DNA from: ZC4RG20 sp963702105
Lineage (GTDB): Bacteria > Pseudomonadota > Gammaproteobacteria > Steroidobacterales > Rariloculaceae
Assembly (NCBI GenBank): GCA_963702105.1
Contig: OY969712.1
Span: forward strand, 5,332,001 to 5,396,000
Direction: 5' to 3'
Length of the DNA: 64,000 bases
The notes beneath the pieces are model-generated. The model was not told where the DNA came from, did no database searches, and saw only the letters and a list, made by a program, of their open reading frames with translations. The translations under genes were made by a program, and so were the position numbers. Positions within the stretch are counted from its first letter, which is position 1, and each line of letters starts with the position of its first letter. This document shows, in pieces, positions 1-9,976 of this stretch.

Positions 1-113
1 TCCCTGCGCGTCAGCCCGTCGCGTACGTCGGGCACGAAGTCGCGCAGATCCACGAGATCGGCGAGCCGGGCGTCGAAGGCCGGCCCGTCGGGCGGCGGAG
101 CGTCGTTCGGCAT
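1..113 (-). CDS. Unknown protein, N-terminal fragment
   Basis: An open frame begins with ATG at 113 and runs off the left edge, giving about 37 residues that start MPNDAPPPDGPAFDARLADL. The reading is free of stops and rich in Asp, Pro and Arg. No family can be named from so short a piece. The ribosome-binding site is weak, so the start is uncertain. It lies 82 bp downstream of the next minus-strand gene and could be co-transcribed with it. Confidence 0.4.
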   Translation of the reverse strand, partial: MPNDAPPPDGPAFDARLADLVDLRDFVPDVRDGLTRR

Positions 114-195
114 GTTTTGGATTGTAGCCCGGGCAGTGCGGGCCGTGACGATGCCCCATCTCGATGTCCCGGGAGAGACGGGCACGGTTCGCTCT

Positions 196-900
196 TCAAG
201 GTCCCTGCATCGTCCGGCGGCCTCGGCCGGACAGCTGCCTGAACACGAGAAATGCGCGGCCGGCGGGCGTCAGCGCATAGCGCGTCTTGCCGTCGTCTCC
301 GCCCGCCGCCCTCGTCAGCAGGTTGAGCTTCTCGAGCCGTCTCAATACGCGCCGCGCTTCGGTTTTGCCGAGACCCACGGCCGTCTCAACGTCGCCGATG
401 CGCAGGGTCGCGCCGGGCGTCAGCTTCGAGTGCACGTGCAACACCTTGAGCTCCGCGACGCTGACCTCGACTTCCTCGGTGAGCTCGAGCACTGGCTCCG
501 CACGCCGGCGCGGCAGGTTCTCGCCCCGCATCCGGCGCAGGCGGTAAGCGGCTAGGTTGATTGCGATGCGCACACGCGAGCGGCCGACGTCGTAAAGGCG
601 GGCGATGCGCTGCGTCAGCGCGCGGTCGAAATCGCAAACGGCGCCGTAGGCCGTCGCCGTGACGAGGAGCGCCGTGAGCCAAGCCAGTGCCGAGACGAAG
701 CCCGAAAAGACGCCGCCGTAATCGGCGCTCGAGAGGTGCAGGAATGCGGCGGCGCGCGGCGCGTGCGCCGCGAGTGCAAAGATCAGCCGGTCACCCGGAG
801 CGAAGAACAGCCGCCCGAGCCAGGCGGCGGCGCCGAGCGTCGGCATGGCGCCGAGGCCGTGGGGTCCGAGCAGCGCAGGCGGCTTCGGTATGGTGCTCAT
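196..900 (-). CDS. Membrane-anchored winged-helix protein
   Basis: A 234-residue protein, taking the ATG at 900. Residues roughly 20-45 and 65-95 are hydrophobic and look like two membrane segments. They are followed by a basic stretch (RIAINLAAYRLRRMRG) and a soluble C-terminal domain. That domain resembles a winged helix: a motif like IGDVETAVGLGKTEARRVLR for helix-turn-helix, then a basic wing ending YALTPAGRAFLVF, as in MarR- or ArsR-like proteins. The arrangement suggests a membrane-tethered DNA-binding protein that senses something in the envelope. The role is inferred from architecture only. A longer frame upstream to 1107 is low-complexity Arg-rich translation and was not used as the start. 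Confidence 0.65.
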   Translation of the reverse strand: MSTIPKPPALLGPHGLGAMPTLGAAAWLGRLFFAPGDRLIFALAAHAPRAAAFLHLSSADYGGVFSGFVSALAWLTALLVTATAYGAVCDFDRALTQRIARLYDVGRSRVRIAINLAAYRLRRMRGENLPRRRAEPVLELTEEVEVSVAELKVLHVHSKLTPGATLRIGDVETAVGLGKTEARRVLRRLEKLNLLTRAAGGDDGKTRYALTPAGRAFLVFRQLSGRGRRTMQGP

Positions 901-1087
901 GGATCGGCAACCCCGCTGTCCGCGGCGGCCGCGTCGATGGCATCGGCGCCGTGGACCGGAAGCTTTGCGTCCCCGCCTTTCGACGGGTTTGCCCTTGTCG
1001 GTCCGGCCAGTGTGCGGGAGCGCGGGTGCTGCGGCAACGGAGATTTGACAGAAGGCGCTCGCGCGGATGTTGCCGAGGCGCGGCTGG

Positions 1088-1846
1088 TCAGTGCTCGAGG
1101 ATCGCACCCGCGAAGGCTTGCCAGAGCGCGGTCGCGCCGAGGACGTCGTGCAGGCTCTGGCTCGCGAGGACGAGTAGTCCGCCTGCGAGGTAGACGGGCG
1201 AGACGCGGCGCCGCGACAGGAGATCGTAGAGCACGGCCACTGCGATGAACGCGTCCGTGATGCCGTAGTAGGCGAGCGGCGAGTCTCCTAGACCTTGCAC
1301 GGGCCAGCGGCCGACGGCCGGGTCGAGAATGCTGATCGTCGCGAGCAGCATGAGGCGCTTGTGCCATTCGGGGCGCGTGCGCAGGGCGACGGCCGCCGCG
1401 ACGAGCGTCGCGAACACCGCGAGCGCCAGCACCGGCGTTGCGAAGAAGGCGAGTTCCTCGGCTTCGTAGCCGGCCGCGATGTCTCGCCGCCCCTGAAACA
1501 GCGCCGCGGCTGCGGCGGCGACGAGCATGGCGGCCGCGATGCAGGCGCCGGCCCAGCCGAGGCGTCGGTGGAGCCGGCGGCGATCGGCGGAGACGAGCGC
1601 GGTCTGGACGACGAAGAGCCCGATCCAGGCCGTAAAGACGAGCCCGTGAACGGCGACGACGGTGGGCAGCGGCGAAGGGTCGAACCAGTGCCGCAGGTAG
1701 AACGTGCGCGCGAACCCGAGAAACACCGCGGCCGCGGCGGCGGCCGCCATGCTCGTATAGAAAACGCGGTCGCGTCGATTCGCGCCCGCTCCGCGGACGG
1801 TGATGTGCCCCCCGATCGCGTTCACCGCATGGCTCCCTGCTCGCAC
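1088..1846 (-). CDS. Multi-pass membrane protein of unknown function
   Basis: About 250 residues with roughly six or seven hydrophobic segments separated by short Arg-rich loops (for example ADRRRLHRRLGWAG). A conserved-looking His lies in the second helix (VVAVHGLVFTAW). The pattern resembles a family of uncharacterised bacterial membrane proteins often seen beside redox or transport genes. I do not recognise a reaction. Only GTG starts are available, at 1846 or 1825. The gene is divergent from the helicase gene with about 110 bp between them, so that gap should hold promoters for both. Confidence 0.65.
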   Translation of the reverse strand: MRAGSHAVNAIGGHITVRGAGANRRDRVFYTSMAAAAAAAVFLGFARTFYLRHWFDPSPLPTVVAVHGLVFTAWIGLFVVQTALVSADRRRLHRRLGWAGACIAAAMLVAAAAAALFQGRRDIAAGYEAEELAFFATPVLALAVFATLVAAAVALRTRPEWHKRLMLLATISILDPAVGRWPVQGLGDSPLAYYGITDAFIAVAVLYDLLSRRRVSPVYLAGGLLVLASQSLHDVLGATALWQAFAGAILEH

Positions 1847-1956
1847 CTGGGTCCGCCATTCTTGGCCGGCGCCGACGCGCGATCAAGGACGGGCTCCGCC
1901 GCCGAAGGCCCCGCGCGGCGGCTGCATTTTTGTACAGCTTGGGCCATGATACCGCC

Positions 1957-4089
1957 ATGAACGCGAGCACGCAGTCGGGCGAAGCCCCGGCCGGCGCGCC
2001 GGAGGAGGCGCCGGCCGTCTTCGGCCGGGCCTTGAACGCCGCGCAGCGGCGCGCGGCGACCTTCGGCAGCGCCGCAGCCGGCCGCCTCGCGGCGGCTCCG
2101 TTGCTCATCATCGCCGGGGCGGGCACGGGCAAGACGAACACGCTCGCGCATCGCGTCGCCCATCTGCTGTTGAACGGCGTCGCGGGCGAGCGGATTCTCC
2201 TGTTGACCTTCACGCGCCGGGCGGCCCAGGCCATGCTCCAGCGCGCCGAGCGCATCACGCGCGAGACGCTGCGGGAGACGAAGGTCGTGCGCAGCGGCGC
2301 GACCGACCCCACGCGCGGGCTCTGGTCCGGCACTTACCACTCGATAGGCAACCGGCTGCTGCGGGAATATGCGAGCGTGCTCGGGCTCGATCCTGCCTTC
2401 TCGGTGCTCGACCGCGGGGACGCGGCGGATCTCATGGATCTCGTGCGCCAGGAGCTCGGCTACGCAAAGAAGGACAAGCGCTTCCCGCGCAAGGACACGT
2501 GCCTCGCGATCTACTCGCACCGCGTCAACGCCGCGCGTCCGCTCGGCGCGACACTCGAAGAGCAGTTTCCATGGTGCGCGGAGTGGGAGGCCGATCTCAA
2601 GTCGCTGTACCGCCGCTATACCGAGGTCAAGCAGAGCCAGCACCTGCTCGATTACGACGACCTGCTCCTCTACTGGAGTCTGCTCGTGCGCGAGCCGCGC
2701 GTCGCGCGCGAGCTCGGCGCGCGGTTCGACCACGTTCTCATCGACGAGTACCAGGATACGAACACGCTGCAGGCGGAGATCGTCTATGCCATGAAACCGG
2801 ATGGGGCCGGCGTATGCGTCGTCGGCGACGATGCGCAGTCGATCTATTCGTTTCGCGCCGCGACGGTCGAGAACATCCTCGCGTTTCCGCAGCGCTTCTC
2901 GCCGGCGGCCGAGGTCGTCAAGCTCGAGCAGAACTACCGCTCGACGCAGCCCATCCTCGATGCGGCCAATGCCCTCATGCTCGAGGCCGAGCGGCAGTAT
3001 CAGAAGGCGCTGCGCTCTGACCGCGCGTCGAGCCGCAGGCCGCGCTACGTGAGCGTACGGGACGATCGCGCCCAGGCCCTCTACGTCGTCGAGCAGGTCC
3101 TCGGCACGCGCGAGCAGGGCGTGCCGCTGCACCGCCAGGCCGTGCTCGTGCGCAGCTCCCACCACAGCGACGCGCTCGAGCTCGAGCTGGTGAGGCGCAA
3201 CATCCCGTACGTGAAGTACGGCGGGCTCAAGTTCCTGGAGGCGGCGCACGTCAAGGACGTGCTGGCGGTGCTGCGCTGGGCCGACAATCCCCGCAACCGG
3301 CTCGCCGGGTTCCGCGCGCTGCAGCTGCTGCCCGGGGTCGGGCCCGCGACGGCCGATCGTTGCCTCAAGGTCTTCGAGGCCAGCGGTTATTCCTGGTCGC
3401 TGTTGCGGGAGTATCGAATGCCCGGGGGCGGGGAGACGGAGTGGGCGAGCCTCGCGGCGCTGCTCGAGACGCTCGCGGGCCGCGCCGAATGGGCCGGTCA
3501 GCTCGGCCTCGTGCGCGAATGGTACGAGCCGCAGCTCGAGCGTCTCTACGACGCGGCCCGCGTGCGTGCGGCGGACATCGAGCAGCTCGAGCGGCTGTCG
3601 GCGCAGTACGGCACGCGCGAACGGTTCGTGACCGAGCTGACCCTCGACCCGCCGCAGGTCACAGGCGATCTCGCCGGCGATCCGCTGCTCGACGAGGACT
3701 ATCTGATTCTCTCGACCGTCCATTCGGCCAAGGGCCAGGAGTGGGACTCGGTCTACGTGCTGAACGTCGCGGACGGCAACTTCCCCAACGAGCACGCGGC
3801 GGGAAAGCCTGCGCTCATCGAGGAGGAACGCAGGCTCCTCTACGTCGCGATTACGCGCGCCAAGCAGGATCTGCACCTGATTGCGCCGCTCAAGTATTAC
3901 GTGACGCGCCAGACCCGCACGGGGGACGCCCACGTCTACGGCGCGCGCAGCCGTTTCATGACGGACTCGGTCTTGGCGCGCTTCGAGCAGACCGCATGGC
4001 CGCCCGAAGCGGAAAGCGGGCCCGCGCCCGTACGGGATGCGGGGGTGCGTGTGGATGCGGCGGGCGCCTTGCGGGCGATGTGGGAGTAG
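1957..4089 (+). CDS. UvrD/Rep-family ATP-dependent DNA helicase
   Basis: A 710-residue superfamily 1A helicase expected to unwind DNA 3' to 5' using ATP. Motifs occur in the right order: Q-motif region LNAAQRRA, Walker A GAGTGKT at residues 54-60, Walker B LIDEYQDTN, motif III VVGDDAQSIYSFR, motif IV LEQNYRST, motif V STVHSAKGQEWDSVYV and motif VI EERRLLYVAITRAKQDL. The length matches the UvrD/PcrA/Rep group. It could be a second UvrD-like helicase rather than the housekeeping one. The frame is open nine codons further upstream to a TTG, but ATG 1957 is preferred. The gene converges on the HpaB-like gene, with a paired repeat in the 3' gap. Confidence 0.93.
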   Translation: MNASTQSGEAPAGAPEEAPAVFGRALNAAQRRAATFGSAAAGRLAAAPLLIIAGAGTGKTNTLAHRVAHLLLNGVAGERILLLTFTRRAAQAMLQRAERITRETLRETKVVRSGATDPTRGLWSGTYHSIGNRLLREYASVLGLDPAFSVLDRGDAADLMDLVRQELGYAKKDKRFPRKDTCLAIYSHRVNAARPLGATLEEQFPWCAEWEADLKSLYRRYTEVKQSQHLLDYDDLLLYWSLLVREPRVARELGARFDHVLIDEYQDTNTLQAEIVYAMKPDGAGVCVVGDDAQSIYSFRAATVENILAFPQRFSPAAEVVKLEQNYRSTQPILDAANALMLEAERQYQKALRSDRASSRRPRYVSVRDDRAQALYVVEQVLGTREQGVPLHRQAVLVRSSHHSDALELELVRRNIPYVKYGGLKFLEAAHVKDVLAVLRWADNPRNRLAGFRALQLLPGVGPATADRCLKVFEASGYSWSLLREYRMPGGGETEWASLAALLETLAGRAEWAGQLGLVREWYEPQLERLYDAARVRAADIEQLERLSAQYGTRERFVTELTLDPPQVTGDLAGDPLLDEDYLILSTVHSAKGQEWDSVYVLNVADGNFPNEHAAGKPALIEEERRLLYVAITRAKQDLHLIAPLKYYVTRQTRTGDAHVYGARSRFMTDSVLARFEQTAWPPEAESGPAPVRDAGVRVDAAGALRAMWE

Positions 4090-4094
4090 CCGAC

Positions 4095-4180
4095 AAAAAA
4101 GGGGTCAGAGCCCTTATTCGTGAGACGGCCTCGATCAGCTTTGGCCGCACTGCGCGAAAAAGGGCTCTGACCCCTTTTTC
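4095..4180. repeat. Inverted pair of GGGGTCAGAGCCC elements
   Basis: Two copies of the same element face each other across about 40 bp: 4097-4115 reads AAAAGGGGTCAGAGCCCTT and 4157-4179 is its reverse complement. Each copy is itself a hairpin (AAAAAGGG, 7-base loop, CCCTTTTT). The left copy starts just after the helicase stop. The right copy overlaps the TGA of the minus-strand HpaB-like gene. It probably acts as a bidirectional terminator. The core sequence resembles REP-type elements that are widespread in proteobacteria. Confidence 0.8.
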
Positions 4181-5693
4181 AGGCCCGCCACGGTGTGCCC
4201 TCGGCCCAGCCGTCGAGATCGTAGTCCGCAAGGCACTGCTCGACGAGCTCGGTGCAGCGGTCGAGCGCGCCCGTGCGGCGGGCGAACTTCACGGCGTCCA
4301 TGCGGACCTGCTCGTGGTTGCCGGCGTAGTTGCGCTCGTAAAGTTCGTGGCGACCGCCGAATTCCGTACCGATTGCGTCCCAGACCAGCTTGTAGAGCTT
4401 GACGCGGTCGAGCGCCGAGGCCGCCGTGCCGCGGTAGTAGCGGTCGATGAGCGGGCGCAGGGCCGGGTTCAGCAGGTCCTCGCGGCCGGACGGGGCGACG
4501 ATGGGCGCGCCGCCGAGCACGTTCTCGAAGATGCCCTTGACGACGGGCCACGCCGACGTCGAGAAGACGCGCAGCGTGGCCGCGTAGTCCGCGCGCGGGA
4601 TCACGGAGCCGCCCGGTCCCGCCTGCGGTTCGGCGGCCATCGCGGTCGTCATCGTCCACAGCAGCGTGCGCCACGCCACGACCTCCCCGAGCGCCGCCTG
4701 AACACCGCGGAACTGATCCGTGCCGTTCATCTCGAGGCCGCGTGCGAGCAGTCCCGTCATGAAGTCGAGCTTCACGGCGAGGCGCGTGCCGGCCTGCAGG
4801 TTGTAGCGGTTGAAGAACCCGGAAGCCGGATAGAAGGCGTTGGCGCGTTCGACGTCTCTGTAGACGAGGAAGTTCTCCCAGGGAATGAACGCCTCGTCGA
4901 AGATCAGCACGGCGTCGTTCTCGTCGAAGCGGCTCGAGAGCGGGTGATCGAACGGGCTGCGGGCATTCTGCTCGTAGGACGGGCGGCACAGCAGCCGCGT
5001 GCCGGGGGTGTCGAGCGGGGCGAGGAAGACGAGAGCGTAGTCCTCGGCCTTGCCGGCCTCGAGCGCGACGGAGCTGTTCTGCGCGACGAAGGTCGCGTGC
5101 GTGAGCGCCGAACCGGTCGCGAGCATCTTGGCCCCGCTCACGATCGCGCCAGCGTCCGTCTCGCGCACGACGTGCAGGTAGACGTCGGCGACCTCGTGCA
5201 CGGGCTTGTTTCGATCCACGGGGGGATTCACGAGCACGTGATTGAGGAACAGCGCCTTCGAGGCATAGCGGCGGTACCAGCGGCGGCCGTTCTCGTCGAA
5301 GGGCGCGTAGAACTCGGGGTTCGCGCCGAGCGTCGCCATGAACGAGGCCTTGTAGTCCGGCGTGCGGCCCATGAAACCGTAGGTCAAGCGCGACCAGTCC
5401 GCGATGGCCTCGCGCGCGGCGAGCAGCTCTTCGGCCGAGTAGCTCGGACAGAAGAAGCGGTGCGTGCGAATGCCGAGCCGATCCACCGTCGTCAGGGTCT
5501 CGCGCCGCGCCGGATCGTGCATCGCATCGTACAGGCGCGCGATGGAGCGGGCCGCGTTGCGGAACGCGGAGTGGGACGGCAAGTCCCGGATGCGTTCGCC
5601 ATAGAGGTAAACCTCGCGGCCGTCGCGGAGACTCGCGAGATAGTCGTCACCGGTCATGAGCTCGTCGGTCGGGACAAGGCGTTCGACGTTCAT
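4179..5693 (-). CDS. 4-hydroxyphenylacetate 3-hydroxylase (HpaB) family flavin monooxygenase
   Basis: A 504-residue protein with the acyl-CoA-dehydrogenase-like fold of two-component FADH2-dependent monooxygenases (HpaB/PvcC family). Family signatures include the N-terminal MTGDDYLASLRDGREVYLYG, the central FMGRTPDYKASFMA, ETDAGAIVSGAKMLATGSA in the flavin-binding part, and the late RYYRGTAASALDRVKLYKL. Such enzymes hydroxylate phenols using reduced flavin supplied by a separate reductase, and no reductase gene is adjacent here. The substrate cannot be told from sequence; an aromatic acid is likely given the aromatic-ester genes elsewhere in the window. The start at 5693 has a good GAGGAG site. 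Confidence 0.9.
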   Translation of the reverse strand: MNVERLVPTDELMTGDDYLASLRDGREVYLYGERIRDLPSHSAFRNAARSIARLYDAMHDPARRETLTTVDRLGIRTHRFFCPSYSAEELLAAREAIADWSRLTYGFMGRTPDYKASFMATLGANPEFYAPFDENGRRWYRRYASKALFLNHVLVNPPVDRNKPVHEVADVYLHVVRETDAGAIVSGAKMLATGSALTHATFVAQNSSVALEAGKAEDYALVFLAPLDTPGTRLLCRPSYEQNARSPFDHPLSSRFDENDAVLIFDEAFIPWENFLVYRDVERANAFYPASGFFNRYNLQAGTRLAVKLDFMTGLLARGLEMNGTDQFRGVQAALGEVVAWRTLLWTMTTAMAAEPQAGPGGSVIPRADYAATLRVFSTSAWPVVKGIFENVLGGAPIVAPSGREDLLNPALRPLIDRYYRGTAASALDRVKLYKLVWDAIGTEFGGRHELYERNYAGNHEQVRMDAVKFARRTGALDRCTELVEQCLADYDLDGWAEGTPWRA

Positions 5694-5930
5694 CGCGTGC
5701 TCCTCGTGACGGTGGCGCAGCTATTTCACCACGGGTGGACCGCGGGCGTCACCGAGCCGCACGAGCCTCCCGTCCCGGCTGTTCGTCGAGGGGCCGAATC
5801 TCCGATTCTCCCTCGAAGCCCGGCCCGCGTTTGCGCTGGAGTTGCGTGAGCTCGGCGCGGACGCGGACGCGGACGAGAATTCGACACGCGGACGCCCGGC
5901 CGGCTATCTTGGCTCGAACGGAGGGGACTC

Positions 5931-7973
5931 ATGCCCGAACTCATGCAGCGTTTCGAATCCGTCCGGCCATGGCTGGCCGCCGCGGTAATCGCCGGCCTGA
6001 TCGGCGCCTGGCCGCCGGCGTCGCGAGCGCAGGCCGGCGTGACAGCCGGCGCGTTTCGCGTCGAGCGCCCAACGCTCGTTTCGCTCGGCTTCGAGTGGCG
6101 CATCGCGGGAGACGAGAACCGCAACGCGACGGTCGAGGTCAGCTACCGGAAGCGCGGCGAGGAGACGTGGCATCGCGGCTTGCCGATGTTCCGCCTCCAG
6201 AACGAGCCCGTGACCGGCGGCTCCGGCCGGCTCAGAAACGGCATGGGCACCTATTACACCTATACCGCGCCGAACATGTTCGCGGGCAGCGTGCTGAACC
6301 TCGAGCCCGGGACGGCTTACGAGTGCCGCTTCATGCTCGCCGACCCGGACGGCGTCAGCGGCCCGGCCGAGCACACGGTTACGGTGAGCACGCGCGCGGT
6401 TCCGGTTCCGGCCGAGGGCGGGCACGTCTACCACGTCTATCCGGCCGGCTTCAAGGGGCCGAAGCAAGAGCCCGCCTTCACCGGGCTGCTCGCGGCCTAC
6501 TTCACGGGTTCGGACGAGTCCGACCACGCCAACGTATTCCCGCCTAGGGTGCAGCCCGGAGACGTGATTCTCGTGCACGCGGGCGTCTACAAGGACAGCC
6601 GGCTGCACTACGGCGGCTTCGACCCCGAGATCCCGGCTTACGGCACGCCCTTCGACGGCACCTACTACCTGACCCGGAGCGGCACGCCCGAGAAGCCCAT
6701 CGTCATCGCCGCCGCCGGCGACGGCGAGGTCGTCTTCGACGGCGACGGCAACCACACGCTGTTCAACCTCCTCGCCGCAAACTACACGATGTTCGTCGGG
6801 ATCACGGTCCGCAACACGGATGTCGCGTTTCTGCTCGGCATCAAGCACATCGCGGGGGCGAGCGGCTTTACGCTCGTCCACTCGAGGATCGAGGACGTCG
6901 GGCGCGGCGTGCAGGACGATTGGGCCGGCTCCAAAGATTTTTACATCGCCGACAACGTCTTCCTCGGCCGTCACGACCCGACGAAGCTCCTCGGCTGGTA
7001 TCCCGCGAACGTCTGGAGCCGCTTCCCCGGCTTTCCGCAGCTCATCAACTCCGAATACGCGGTCAAGGTCTACGGCCAGGGCCACGTCGTCGCCCACAAC
7101 TACGTCGCGAACTGGCACGACGGCATCGACATCGCGACCTACGGTACGCCCAGCGAAGCCGCGGACGAGGTGCCGGCCTCGGTCGACTTCTACGGCAACG
7201 ACTTCTCGAACATCGACGACAACTGCATCGAAGCCGACGGCGGCGCGCACAACATCCGCGTGTTCGAGAACCGCTGCTTCAACTCGGCGGCGGGCGCGCT
7301 GAGCGCGCAGCCGACCTTCGGCGGCCCGGCCTACTTCTTTCGCAACGTCGTCTACAACACGACGTCGGGCGGACCGTTGAAGCTCTTCGACGGCGGCGCC
7401 GGCATACTCGTCTATCAAAACACGTTTTTCGGCCAGGGGGGGTTGCTCGGGCCCGTCTCCAACGTCCACTTCCGCAACAACCTGTTCCTCGGAGACGGCT
7501 GGGCCGATCCGGTTTTCAATCTGCGTACCTATACGAATTACTCGACTTCGGACTACAACGGCTTCCGGCCGAACCCCGGCGTCGCGGACGCATTCGAGTG
7601 GATCTCCCCCGATTTCGCGAAGAAAGCCGACTATGCGCACGATCTCGTGGTGCGTAAATTCGGCACGCTCGAGGCGTACCGGGAGGCGACCGGGCGCGAG
7701 CGGCACAGCGTGCTCGTCGACTACGACGTCTTCCGCAACGTGCGAATGCCGGAGAAGTCGGATCCCCAGCGGCTCTACGATCCCAAGGACTTCGATTTCC
7801 GCCTGCAGCGCGGCTCGGCCGCGGTCGACAAAGGCGAGGTGCTGCCGAACATCACGGACGACATGACGGGCAGCGCGCCCGATCTCGGCGCGCTCGAGCT
7901 CGGCCGGCCCGTGCCGCTCTACGGACCGAGGACCCGGTCGAGCGCTGCGGGATCGGGCGGCTTGGTCAAGTGA
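5931..7973 (+). CDS. Secreted right-handed beta-helix protein
   Basis: A 680-residue exported protein. Residues 1-35 form a signal peptide ending near ASRAQA. A fibronectin-III-like domain follows at about 45-155 (SLGFEWRIAGDENRNATVEVSY and the trailing GTAYECRF). The rest is a right-handed parallel beta-helix, with repeated short strands such as DFYGNDFSNIDDNCIEADGG and NIRVFENRCFNS. Such folds are common in polysaccharide lyases, pectinases and surface adhesins. No catalytic set can be assigned with confidence. The start has a strong GGAGGGG site. The last 55 bp overlap the 3' end of the convergent kinase gene. Confidence 0.82.
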   Translation: MPELMQRFESVRPWLAAAVIAGLIGAWPPASRAQAGVTAGAFRVERPTLVSLGFEWRIAGDENRNATVEVSYRKRGEETWHRGLPMFRLQNEPVTGGSGRLRNGMGTYYTYTAPNMFAGSVLNLEPGTAYECRFMLADPDGVSGPAEHTVTVSTRAVPVPAEGGHVYHVYPAGFKGPKQEPAFTGLLAAYFTGSDESDHANVFPPRVQPGDVILVHAGVYKDSRLHYGGFDPEIPAYGTPFDGTYYLTRSGTPEKPIVIAAAGDGEVVFDGDGNHTLFNLLAANYTMFVGITVRNTDVAFLLGIKHIAGASGFTLVHSRIEDVGRGVQDDWAGSKDFYIADNVFLGRHDPTKLLGWYPANVWSRFPGFPQLINSEYAVKVYGQGHVVAHNYVANWHDGIDIATYGTPSEAADEVPASVDFYGNDFSNIDDNCIEADGGAHNIRVFENRCFNSAAGALSAQPTFGGPAYFFRNVVYNTTSGGPLKLFDGGAGILVYQNTFFGQGGLLGPVSNVHFRNNLFLGDGWADPVFNLRTYTNYSTSDYNGFRPNPGVADAFEWISPDFAKKADYAHDLVVRKFGTLEAYREATGRERHSVLVDYDVFRNVRMPEKSDPQRLYDPKDFDFRLQRGSAAVDKGEVLPNITDDMTGSAPDLGALELGRPVPLYGPRTRSSAAGSGGLVK

Positions 7974-9890
7974 TGGTCGAACCCGGCCTCCTCCGCCGCC
8001 TTTTTGTCGAACGTCGCGGCCCCAGCCGGTGACTGCGACTATGATCATGTCCTCGGCCCAGGGCTCGCTTCGGAGACGGGCGCAGAGCTCGTAGCCGGTC
8101 ATGCCCGGCATGCCGATGTCGAGCAGGGCGACGTCGGGCTCGACGCGCCGGGCGACCTCGAACGCAGTACTGCCGTCGTGCGCGATATGCGCCTCGTGGC
8201 CGGCCAGCTGCAGCATCAGGGCCAGCGTTTCGGCGGCGTCGGCGTTGTCGTCGGCTACCAGGACCCGCCGGCCCCGTTTTCTTTCGTCCTTGGTCTGCAG
8301 GCTCGGCGAGAGATGCGGCTCGGAAGGCGTCTCGACCACGACGGAACGCGGAAGAATGACTTTGAACGTGCTGCCGCAACCGGGTCCCCCGCTTTGCACG
8401 TCCAGGCGTCCGCCGTGCAATCGGACGAACGCATCCGCGAGGGCAAGGCCGATTCCGAGACCGCCTTGCCCGCGTTCGTGCGCCGGCTCCGCCTGATAGA
8501 ACATTTCGAAGACGCGCGCGGCGACTTCGGGTGTCAGCCCGATCCCGTTGTCGCTGACGAAGACGATCAGCGCGTCGGGCTCGAGCGCCGTGCCCAGCGT
8601 GATCGTGCCTTTCGGCTTCGTGTACTTGGCTGCGTTGAGCAGCAGGTTGCTCACGACCTGCGTCATGCGCACGGGATCGACGTCGAGCATGAGGAGGGCG
8701 GACGGCACATCGAGCTTGAGCGTGTGACCTCGCTCGTTGACGAGGGGGCGGGCTGCTTCGATGGCGTCCTTGAGGATCTCCTCGAGGGGCGTCGGTGAAT
8801 TCTTCAGCGAGAGCTCGGACCGTGTGAGCCGGGAGACGTCGAGCAAATCGTCGAGCAGCGAGGAGATATGCTCCACTTGCCGCGCGATGATCTCCTTGCA
8901 GCGTTTCAGCCCTGCTTCGGCGATTCCGGGCGACATCAGGATTTCGGCGGCCGTGCGGATCGGGGCAAGCGGGTTGCGCAATTCGTGCGACAACGTCGCG
9001 AGGAACACGTCCTTGCGGCGATCGGCTTCGCGGACGGCCTCCTCGGCGCGCCTGTGCTCGGTGATGTCCCTCACGACGGAAACCGAGCCGATGATCCTGC
9101 CGTTGGCATCACGCACAGGGGCCGCGCTGACCTGGCGGTGACGCAGCTCGCCGCTGCGAGGCGTCAGCACGATCTGCTCCTCGTTGCGGACGACTTCTCC
9201 CTCGAGCGCGCGCAGCGGCGGCGCCTCCGCCAGCGGCCGCGGACTTCCGTCGGGCCTGAGAACCGTAAGGCCGCGGATGACGTCCTCGACCTCTCGGCCG
9301 TCCACGGAGATATGGCCGAACTCGGCCAAGGCCGCCGGGTTCGCGTAAGTGTAGCGCCCGTTCGTGTCCGCGAAATAGACTTCGTCGGCGATGCTGCCCA
9401 GGACCTGGGCCAGCCACTCTCTCTCGGCCTGTACCGCTTCCAGCAGCCGCCGAACCTCCTGTTCGGCCGCACGGCGCCGGCTGTCGTCGCGGAACGTGAG
9501 CACGACGCCGTCGACGCCCCGGCCGGCGTTACGAAGCCGTTGAGCAGTGAGGTCGAGCGGAAGCTCGCGGCCATCCGGGAGCACCAGTGCAACGGGCGCG
9601 CTCTGCCGGTAGGGCAGCGCACCGGCGGCGAGCACGCGCTCGACGAGGTCCGTTAAAGGCTCGCGGCGTTCGCCCTCGACGACCGTGAAGGCCCACGTCA
9701 ACGGCCGCCCAGCGGCGTCTGGGGCGGCGATCCCGAGCAGCGCCTCGGCGGCTTCGTTCATGTAGACGATCCTGCTTTCGAGGTCCGTGACGATGACGCC
9801 TTCGCGAATGCTCGCCATCGCAGCGCGAATCGCTGCGCCGGCGTCCCGCGACACCGAACGGGCTTCGGGACTCGACTGAATGGATTTCAT
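7919..9890 (-). CDS. Hybrid sensor histidine kinase (PAS-PAS-HisKA-HATPase-REC), frameshifted
   Basis: A cytosolic hybrid kinase without membrane segments. PAS domains lie at about 20-130 and 160-275. The HisKA phosphorylated His is in SHELRNP (residue 302). The ATPase domain shows DNGIGL and GLGIGLAL. A receiver follows at about 540-655, with phospho-Asp in LLDIGMPG (591). The receiver is broken after AVTGWG. The plus strand reads GAACGTC at 8009-8015; removing one A gives GRDVDKKAAEEAGFDHHLTK and a stop at 7919, the normal end of this family. Uncorrected, the frame runs antisense through the beta-helix gene to 5904, which is an artefact. It lies downstream of the TonB receptor gene in the same direction; no signal is identifiable. 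Confidence 0.88.
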
Positions 9891-9976
9891 GACGGCAGGG
9901 TACTCCGGGGGCGCCGGTTTTGCCCGTCTTCCTCCCGCGGGTGACCGCCTGGACGCCGCGCGTCGCCGCGCCGGCC

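Noticed and set aside
1822..3933. A 703-codon minus-strand frame inside the helicase gene
   Set aside because: It is an antisense shadow rich in Arg, Glu and Leu repeats, with no domain and no ribosome site. The plus-strand helicase motifs are complete.
3360..5849. An 829-codon plus-strand frame
   Set aside because: It overlaps the helicase in another frame and the HpaB-like gene antisense. The translation has no family features, while both overlapped genes do.
5904..7918. Extension of the sensor kinase frame through the beta-helix gene
   Set aside because: It arises only because the frameshift at 8009 removes the kinase stop. With the one-base correction the kinase ends at 7919.
8003..8012. 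Programmed frameshift in the kinase at an A-run
   Set aside because: The run has only five A bases, the needed shift is +1, and the same fault recurs at GAACGTC in four other genes without an A-run.
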